Shown in pieces: positions 58,838-64,000 of a stretch of 64,000 nucleotides of DNA; within the stretch, counting starts at the first letter, position 1; each line of letters begins with the position of its first letter. The notes under the pieces were generated by a model. It saw only the letters and a program-made list of their open reading frames with translations. It did no database searches and was not told where the DNA came from. A program made the position numbers and the translations under genes. The stretch comes from Actinophytocola glycyrrhizae. Lineage in GTDB: Bacteria; Actinomycetota; Actinomycetes; Mycobacteriales; Pseudonocardiaceae. The DNA lies in assembly GCF_042653545.1 (NCBI RefSeq), contig NZ_JBHSIS010000003.1:1-64000 (forward strand), read 5' to 3'.

Positions 58838-59667
58838 GCACCTGGCTTCTCGGGGACCGGCTCGTCAACCGGGTCGGGTTCGGGGCGATGCGGCTGCCCC
58901 AGACCGGTGCCGCGTTCGAGCCGGGCAGCCCACCACGCGACCGCGACCAGGCCATCGCCGTGCTGCGCACGGCGGTCGAACTCGGCGTCAACCACATCGA
59001 CACGGCGGCGTTCTACTTCTCGTCGCTGCGGTCGGCGAACGAGCTGATCAACTCCGCGTTGTCGCCGTACCCGGAGGATCTGGTCATCGCCACGAAGGTC
59101 GGGCCGAGCCGGGACCCGGCGGGCGGGTGGCGGCCCGCCGCCGGCCCCGGCGAGCTGCGTGGGCAGGTCGAGGAGAACCTCCGCCAGCTCGGGCGGGACC
59201 ACCTCGACCTCGTGTACTTCCGCGCCGACGGGCCGGACGACCTCACGGACCGGTTCGCCGCGCTCGCCGAGCTGCGGCAGGCCGGGCTGATCCGGCACCT
59301 GGGCATCTCCGCGGTCGGGCCGCGGCAGCTCGCGCAGGCGCAGGCGGTCGCGCCGGTGGTGGCCGTGCAGAACTCGTACGGTCTCGGCTACCGCCCGCAG
59401 CAGGACGAGTTCATCCGGCTGTGCGGCGAGCAGGGGGTGGCGTTCGTGCCGTTCTTCTCCATCACGGGTGCCAACCGCGAGGCGGGCGGCGGCACCGACG
59501 CGGCGGTCCGTCTCGCGTGGACACTCGCACGCGGTCCGCACGTGCTCGTCATCCCGGGCACCGGGGACCCCGGGCACCTCGCGGAGAACGTCGCCGCGGG
59601 CCACCTGCGGCTCTCCGCCGAGGACATGGCGCGGCTCGACGCGCTGCACCGCGCAGGCGGCGCATGA
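58834..59667 (+). CDS. Aldo/keto reductase, paralogue of 11711-12580
   Basis: 277-residue barrel with the same motif order as the first copy: NRVGFGAMRLPQ, ELGVNHIDTAAFYFSSLRSA, LVIATKVGPS, VVAVQNSYGLGYR and LVIPGTGDPGHLAENVAA. The two share LLGDR/LGDR-VNR..GFGAMRL and NHIDTAAFY and differ by short indels, so one may derive from a duplication. Start codon GTG lies within the DUF397 stop. Substrate unknown; Glu/Asp-rich regulatory domains absent. Confidence 0.87.
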   Translation: MSTWLLGDRLVNRVGFGAMRLPQTGAAFEPGSPPRDRDQAIAVLRTAVELGVNHIDTAAFYFSSLRSANELINSALSPYPEDLVIATKVGPSRDPAGGWRPAAGPGELRGQVEENLRQLGRDHLDLVYFRADGPDDLTDRFAALAELRQAGLIRHLGISAVGPRQLAQAQAVAPVVAVQNSYGLGYRPQQDEFIRLCGEQGVAFVPFFSITGANREAGGGTDAAVRLAWTLARGPHVLVIPGTGDPGHLAENVAAGHLRLSAEDMARLDALHRAGGA

Positions 59668-59683
59668 CCGACCGGCGCCACCC

Positions 59684-60658
59684 TCACAGCGCGGCGAGCC
59701 GGTCCAGCACCTCCTGCCGCACCGCGGGCGGCGCCCACGACGCCTCGATCGCGTTGCGCTGCAACGTGACCAGCTCGTCGCGGGTCAGGTCCAGCTCCTG
59801 CTGCACGGTGACCAGGTTCTCCAGCACGTACGCGGTGAAGTAGGCCGGGTCGTCGGAGTTCACGGTGACGCGCACACCCTCGTCGAGCAGCCGCCTCAGC
59901 TCGGCGGACTTGGTGCCGTCGGTGACGAACCGGTTCGACACCGGGCACAGCGTCAGGCCGATCCCCCTGCGCTTCACCTCGGCGACGAGCTCGGAGTCCT
60001 CGAGGATGTTGACGCCGTGGTCGACCCGGTCGACGCCGATGTCCATGACCGCCTGCCGGATGTGCTGGACCGCGTCCTGCTGGTCGACGTCGCAGTGCAT
60101 GGTGAGCAGGTAGCCCTCCTGCCGTGCCCGCGCGAACACGGCGGCGAACTTCGACGGCGGGTTGCCGCGCTCGTCGGAGTCCAGGCCGACGCCGACGATC
60201 CAGTCCTTGTACGGCAGCGACTCCAGCAGCGTCGCCATCGCGTACTCCGCCTGGAAGTCCCGCAGGAAGCACATGATCAGCTGTGAGTGGAGGCCGAGGA
60301 CGCGGCGGGCGTCGAGCTGCGCGCGGCGCAGCCCGCGGATCACCGTGCCGAACGGGATGCCGCGGGACGTGTGGCCCTGCGGGTCGAAGAAGATCTCCGC
60401 GTACACGACACCCTGGGCCGCCGCCTTCTCGAAGTAGGCGTAGGCCAGCTCGTAGAAGTCGGGTTCGTGCACCAGCACCGACATGCCCTCGTAGTAGCCG
60501 ACGAGGAACGACGTGAGGTCGTGGAAGTCGTAGGCGGGGCGAGACGGCAGCGTGACACCGTTGCGTGCGGCGAGCCGGTCCCGCAGCCCGGGCTCCAAGG
60601 TGCCCTCGATGTGCAGGTGCAGCTCACTTTTCGGCATCCGCCGGATGAAGTCCTCCAT
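59684..60658 (-). CDS. add: Adenosine deaminase family protein
   Basis: Metal-dependent amidohydrolase that deaminates adenosine, or adenine in related enzymes. The 324-residue protein has the metal ligands in ELHLHIEGTLEPG, the later histidine YLLTMHCDVDQQ, the DHGVNILED loop, and NSDDPAYFTAYVLEN with the catalytic Asp pair. Length fits the ADA family. Whether the substrate is adenosine or adenine is not settled by the motifs. Preceded by two palindromic sites at 60695-60736. Confidence 0.9.
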   Translation of the reverse strand: MEDFIRRMPKSELHLHIEGTLEPGLRDRLAARNGVTLPSRPAYDFHDLTSFLVGYYEGMSVLVHEPDFYELAYAYFEKAAAQGVVYAEIFFDPQGHTSRGIPFGTVIRGLRRAQLDARRVLGLHSQLIMCFLRDFQAEYAMATLLESLPYKDWIVGVGLDSDERGNPPSKFAAVFARARQEGYLLTMHCDVDQQDAVQHIRQAVMDIGVDRVDHGVNILEDSELVAEVKRRGIGLTLCPVSNRFVTDGTKSAELRRLLDEGVRVTVNSDDPAYFTAYVLENLVTVQQELDLTRDELVTLQRNAIEASWAPPAVRQEVLDRLAAL

Positions 60659-60694
60659 GTGGTGAGCCTAGGCGCGTGGCCTGGCCGGGAGGTG

Positions 60695-60736
60695 CGCACG
60701 ATCGTGGCGTGCCGAACAAGACCCCACGATCGTGCG
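60695..60736. promoter_or_regulatory. Inverted repeat made of two CACGATCGTG palindromes upstream of add
   Basis: CGCACGATCGTGG (60695-60707) and CCACGATCGTGCG (60724-60736) form a 13-bp perfect inverted repeat with a 16-nt loop. Each arm contains the 10-bp palindrome CACGATCGTG. It may be an operator for add or a dispersed palindromic repeat. Confidence 0.5.
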
Positions 60737-60752
60737 TGCGGTGTGTGGACAG

Positions 60753-60787
60753 ACGGAGGGCCCCGCACCTCGTGCGGGGCCCTCCGT
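60753..60787 (-). terminator. Terminator of the immune inhibitor A-type protease gene
   Basis: A perfect 16-bp stem (60753-60768 with 60772-60787; arm ACGGAGGGCCCCGCAC) with a 3-nt loop, seven bases beyond the minus-strand stop at 60795. Confidence 0.75.
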
Positions 60788-60794
60788 TGCCGTG

Positions 60795-63176
60795 TTACTT
60801 CGTGCCGATCCGGATCTTCATGGTCGTGCCCTTCACCGAGACGACGCGGATGGTCGTGCCGGTGGCCGGGAGTTTCACGCCCGCGTTCGGCTGTTCGGCG
60901 TACCAGTACTTCCTGGTGTCGTCGAACAGCGGGACCGCTGCCTGGCCGCGGATGTAGCTCGGCTTGCCGTTCACGTGCAGGGTGAACGAGTCCGCCTTCT
61001 TCAGCGAGAACGGCGCGTCGTAACCGGCGATCCGCTCACGCCACGGCACCCCCTCCAGGTTGTAGATCGGCGCGGGGTGCGCGTCGACCGGCAGCGCGAG
61101 GCCGCCGCCGTGGTGCTGGCTGGTGTTGTTGTCGGTGTACGAGGTGTCCCAGTACCAGACGCCGAGGCCGGTCTGGTACGGGAAGTGCTCCACCCAGTCC
61201 GTGTTGGCCGGGTCGACCACGTTGTACGGCCCGGTCCTCATGTACTGGCCGTACGACTCGTACGTGCGGTGCGACGCGATGTAGAAGTTGTCGAACATGA
61301 CGGTCTCGGTGGCCTGCGCGGCGCGGAAACCGTTCAGCGTCCAGCCGTTGGCGCCGCTCTCCGCGCCGTCGGTGAACACCGGCTGCCCGTCGGCGGTGAT
61401 CGTGATCTCGTCGGCGAAGAAGCCGTCCTCGGCCACGGCGCCGTCGGTCTTGTACCGGAACCGCAGCTGTGCCGACGTGCCCGCGAGCGAGTCGAGCGAC
61501 ACGTGCATGTCGGCCCACTCGCCGCCGGTGGTGCCGGTCAGCGCGGGCTGGTTGTCGGCGTCACGCGTGAACGGCTGGCCGTCCACGGTGCCGTCGAGCG
61601 CCTGCCACGTCGCGCCGCCGTCCGTCGACGCCTGCACGTACAGGTAGTCGAAGTCCACCTCGATGCTGTAGCGGGTCTGCAGGTCGAGCGAAGCGCTCGT
61701 CTTGCCGGTCAGGTCGACCGTGCGGGTCATCGTGGTGTCGATGTCGTCGCCCTTGGTGCTCCACCACTGGTTGGCGCCGGCGGCGGGCTGGCCGTAGGCG
61801 AACTCGACCGGCTTGTCGGGCAGCACCACGACGACCGCCTGCGGCTTCGCCGAGTTGTACTCGTGCGGGCCGAGGTTGAGCGTTCGCGACTGGCCTGCCA
61901 CCGCGACCTCGTAGTCCAGCCAGCCCATCTGCAGCTTCGACCACGGGTCCATGTCGTTGACCCGCGAGCCGAGCACCTCACCGGGGCCCGACACGCGCTG
62001 CTGCGCCATCAGCGACCACCAGTTGACGTGGTTCTGGCCGCCGCTGCCGGAGAAGTCGTACAGGTCCGGCAGGCCGAGGTCGTGGCCGTACTCGTGCGCG
62101 AACACGCCGATGCCGCCGTTCTCCGGCTGCACCGTGTAGTCGCCGACCCAGAGACCGGTGTCACCGATCTGCGCGCCGCCCTGGAGGTTGCCGTCGGGGC
62201 CGGAGGTGGTGTTGGAGTACACGAAGCTGCGGTGGCTCCACAGCGCGTCCTCACCCTGGATCGGGTCACCGTCGGCCTGGTCGCCGCCCGAGTGCACGAT
62301 CTGGAAGTGGTCGATGTAGCCGTCGGGCTCGTCGAAGTTGCCGTCACCGTCGTGGTCGGTGCGGTCCCACACGTCGTACTCGGCGAGCTGGGCCTTGACC
62401 TCGGCCTCCGACTTGCCCGCCGCGAGCTGGTCGCTGTACCACTGGTTCACGCCGTCGGCGACGAGCGCGTAGGAGTTGCTGCAGACGTTGCCGCCGCACG
62501 GGTAGCCGTTGGAGCGGCCGTAGCGGGCCTCGTTGTAGCGGACCTTCACCCAGTCGGTGACGTGGCCCTCGACCGTGTACCGGCCGGAGGACTGCTTGTC
62601 GTAGTAGTTCGCGACCGAGTCGGCGCCGGGATCGGTGGAGAAGTACAGGTCCTGGTAGTGCTCGCGGCTGTAGTCGGGCTGCCAGATCGTCGAGTTGTCC
62701 CTGGAGCGGTCCGGCTCGGGGATCTCGTTGTGCAGCGGGCCGTCGAACTTGACCGGGCCGGGAGTCGTGGGGTCGGTGTCCTGGTCAGGGTAGTTCGGGT
62801 GCCGTTCGTTGCCGAACTCGGTGAGGACCACGAAGATTTTGTCGGTCTTCTCGCGGCTCAGTTCGACGTACTGGTCGACTTTGCCCTTCTTTGTCCTGTT
62901 CTTGGACTTGGGCGCGGCTTTCTCACCCATCTTGACAACGGTGCTGGAGCCGCGTTTCTCGGCCTTCTTCTCACCGCTGAGCACGTCGGCGAGGGCTTCC
63001 TGGCGCAGCGCGCGGCGCTTCTCCTCAGCGGGGCCTGGCAGGTCGTCCACCGGTGCGGCGACGGCCTTCGCCTTGTCCGCCGCGGGTGGCGCCGCCTGCG
63101 CGGTCGGTCCGAGTGCCGTCAGCCCGGCCGCCACCACGGCGGCGCTCGTCAGGCCGACGAGAATTCTTCGTTGCAA
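60795..63176 (-). CDS. Secreted M6-family metalloprotease, immune inhibitor A type
   Basis: A 793-residue exported protease. Signal peptide LQRRILVGLTSAAVVAAGLT ending near TAQA; a basic propeptide (about 30-110) with KSKNRTKKGKVDQYVELSRE; the metalloprotease domain with zinc motif GVFAHEYGHDLGLPDLYDFS; then jelly-roll/immune-inhibitor repeats with DGGATWQALDG and SLDSLAGTSAQLRFRYKTDG, and a C-terminal beta domain. GGAGG seven bases before the TTG at 63176 supports a TTG start; GTG 63209 is possible. Bacillus InhA cleaves host antimicrobial proteins; for a soil actinomycete a nutritional role is more likely, by inference. A strong terminator follows. Confidence 0.9.
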   Translation of the reverse strand: MQRRILVGLTSAAVVAAGLTALGPTAQAAPPAADKAKAVAAPVDDLPGPAEEKRRALRQEALADVLSGEKKAEKRGSSTVVKMGEKAAPKSKNRTKKGKVDQYVELSREKTDKIFVVLTEFGNERHPNYPDQDTDPTTPGPVKFDGPLHNEIPEPDRSRDNSTIWQPDYSREHYQDLYFSTDPGADSVANYYDKQSSGRYTVEGHVTDWVKVRYNEARYGRSNGYPCGGNVCSNSYALVADGVNQWYSDQLAAGKSEAEVKAQLAEYDVWDRTDHDGDGNFDEPDGYIDHFQIVHSGGDQADGDPIQGEDALWSHRSFVYSNTTSGPDGNLQGGAQIGDTGLWVGDYTVQPENGGIGVFAHEYGHDLGLPDLYDFSGSGGQNHVNWWSLMAQQRVSGPGEVLGSRVNDMDPWSKLQMGWLDYEVAVAGQSRTLNLGPHEYNSAKPQAVVVVLPDKPVEFAYGQPAAGANQWWSTKGDDIDTTMTRTVDLTGKTSASLDLQTRYSIEVDFDYLYVQASTDGGATWQALDGTVDGQPFTRDADNQPALTGTTGGEWADMHVSLDSLAGTSAQLRFRYKTDGAVAEDGFFADEITITADGQPVFTDGAESGANGWTLNGFRAAQATETVMFDNFYIASHRTYESYGQYMRTGPYNVVDPANTDWVEHFPYQTGLGVWYWDTSYTDNNTSQHHGGGLALPVDAHPAPIYNLEGVPWRERIAGYDAPFSLKKADSFTLHVNGKPSYIRGQAAVPLFDDTRKYWYAEQPNAGVKLPATGTTIRVVSVKGTTMKIRIGTK

Positions 63177-63399
63177 CGCATCCTCCAGGATCGACTGAGC
63201 GCTGATCACCCGATGGGCTGACCTGGCGCGCAGCGCGATATTACGTACAGCGAATATGTTTGGGACCCGACGAAAGGAGTAATCCGAAAGGAGTAAACAG
63301 TTCGAGTTGGGCCAGGTGGTCGAAGGAAACGGTCCGAGACGGCTATCGCGTGGACGCCATGCCGCCGAACGGGTGATGCCGGGAGCTAGGCTCAGGGGC
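63177..63399. other. Divergent promoter region with short direct repeats
   Basis: No gene in these 223 bases. An A/T-richer part around 63236-63262 (GATATTACGTACAGCGAATA) probably holds the protease promoter. CGAAAGGAGTAA occurs twice, at 63271-63282 and 63285-63296, with 14-nt spacing; AGGAG in each could mimic ribosome sites or bind a protein. Confidence 0.4.
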
Positions 63400-63828
63400 G
63401 TGACCCAGGTGAGGGACGGCCGGAAGCCGCTGGTGCTGCGGTGGGTGACGCGGGGCCTGCTGGCGTTCGGCGCGATCGTCACGTTCCTGGGCGTCGTGCT
63501 CGTGATCGCCGCGTGGACCGAGGACATCGCGATCGACGGCGACATCGGCTACGCCGACGCGGAGGTCGTCTCCGACGACTTCTCCCGCACCCTCGTCCGC
63601 TTCTACTCACCCGACGGCGCCGAGCACATCCCGCAGGTCGGCGTGCTGTACCCGGCGGGCCTGACGGCCGGCGACGTCGTCGAGGTCGAGTACAACCAGG
63701 AGAACCCCGAGCTGGTCCGCGTCGCGGGGCGCGGCGCCGTGGTCACGCTCCTGCCGGTCGGCGTCACGCTGCTCGTGATGTGGGCGGTGCTGATCCCCGC
63801 GGTGTGGTGGCTCCGCCGCCGGTTGTAA
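63400..63828 (+). CDS. DUF3592 membrane protein
   Basis: 142 residues: an N-terminal membrane helix (GLLAFGAIVTFLGVVLVIAA), an outside domain with FYSPDGAEHIPQVGVLYPAG and VVEVEYNQENPELVRVAGRG typical of DUF3592, and a second helix (LLPVGVTLLVMWAVLIPAVW). GTG 63400 is chosen; ATG 63376 and the longer frame to 63307 are less likely. Function unknown. Ends 41 bases before the paaA start. Confidence 0.78.
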   Translation: MTQVRDGRKPLVLRWVTRGLLAFGAIVTFLGVVLVIAAWTEDIAIDGDIGYADAEVVSDDFSRTLVRFYSPDGAEHIPQVGVLYPAGLTAGDVVEVEYNQENPELVRVAGRGAVVTLLPVGVTLLVMWAVLIPAVWWLRRRL

Positions 63829-63869
63829 CACTTCTCCTCAATTCGCGCGTTCGCGTGTAACATCGGGTC

Positions 63870-64000
63870 GTGGGTGAGGACGACTTCAAGCGGCTGGTCG
63901 AGGCCGAGCAGCGGATCGAGCCGCGGGACTGGATGCCCGACGGCTACCGCCGCACGCTGATCCGCCAGATCGCACAGCACGCGCACTCCGAGATCATCGG
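63870..64000 (+). CDS. paaA: 1,2-phenylacetyl-CoA epoxidase subunit PaaA, 5' end (partial)
   Basis: Only 43 codons are in the window: VGEDDFKRLVEAEQRIEPRD, then WMPDGYRRTLIRQIAQHAHS and EIIG. DWMP-x-GYR and RQIAQHAHSEIIG, with its metal-ligand area, are typical of PaaA, the catalytic di-iron subunit for aerobic phenylacetate degradation. The rest of the paa cluster is expected beyond the right edge. Confidence 0.82.
   Translation, partial: MGEDDFKRLVEAEQRIEPRDWMPDGYRRTLIRQIAQHAHSEII

Noticed and set aside
60732..63221. 829-codon plus-strand frame opposite the protease gene
   Set aside because: Antisense shadow of the protease; Val/Arg/Leu repeats and no domain, while the minus strand has signal peptide, zinc motif and terminator.

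Overview
This is a high-GC actinobacterial chromosome segment. Gene content and order suggest a member of the Pseudonocardiaceae or a near relative (Lentzea/Saccharothrix/Actinosynnema-like); that placement is inference. Evidence includes mycothiol biosynthesis (mshA), the SenX3-RegX3 pair, BldC-type regulators, an orphan DUF397 protein, frequent GTG starts and several leaderless-looking promoters. Gene order follows, with insertions, the Mycobacterium tuberculosis Rv0482-Rv0555 neighbourhood from memory: murB, L,D-transpeptidase, mshA, YbjN, gpm1, senX3-regX3, ppx, Rv0497/0498, proC, small HTH, bS22, epimerase, acyltransferase, serB1-like, hemACDB, hemL, ccs genes, ParA-like, men genes. It is therefore mostly core genome, and novelty lies mainly in the intergenic DNA.

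Layout. 1-458: end of an IS30-type element running off the left edge. 690-2344: TipA-like MerR regulator, with a textbook 19-bp-spacer MerR promoter, divergent from an ADP-ribosylglycohydrolase. 2355-9475: methyltransferase, DUF2505, murB, SDR, L,D-transpeptidase, hydrolase, mshA, YbjN. 9908-16912: phosphoglycerate mutase, a 22-bp repeat array, a LuxR-type regulator divergent from an aldo/keto reductase, senX3-regX3, ppx and a proline-rich membrane protein. 16909-24261: TIM-barrel isomerase, proline dehydrogenase, thioesterase, an L7/L12-like repeat protein with an apparent frameshift, proC, a BldC-like HTH, the 33-aa bS22, an epimerase-like protein and an acyltransferase. 24258-27583 (minus): HAD phosphatase, two small genes, and a BldN-like sigma factor with a DUF5667 anti-sigma candidate. 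27765-31090: acyl-CoA synthetase, glutaredoxin-like protein, molybdopterin oxidoreductase.

31162-44861 is a respiratory block: a Rex operator overlapping the rex promoter, then translationally coupled rex-hemA-hemC, cobA/hemD, hemB, four small membrane proteins, hemL, a histidine phosphatase, and the System II cytochrome c maturation set (ResA-like, CcdA, ResB, CcsB). 44964-50123: secreted/anchored protein, ParA-like ATPase with 15-aa repeats, bldC, Lrp/AsnC regulator, DUF4229 and a Cds1-like enzyme. 50109-58568 carries menA, menE, menB and menD interspersed with an arylamine N-acetyltransferase, a secreted SH3-like protein and unknowns; no menC is seen. The right end has DUF397 coupled to a second aldo/keto reductase, adenosine deaminase, an immune-inhibitor-A type metalloprotease, DUF3592, and the start of paaA.

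Heme synthesis under Rex, cytochrome c maturation and menaquinone synthesis together supply the electron transport chain. The least explained material is intergenic: a 22-nt-period array with inverted halves, a long palindrome-bearing repeat present twice, a three-copy hairpin next to gene starts, and a perfect 19-bp stem between hemD and hemB. No tRNA, rRNA, CRISPR array or prophage was recognised.
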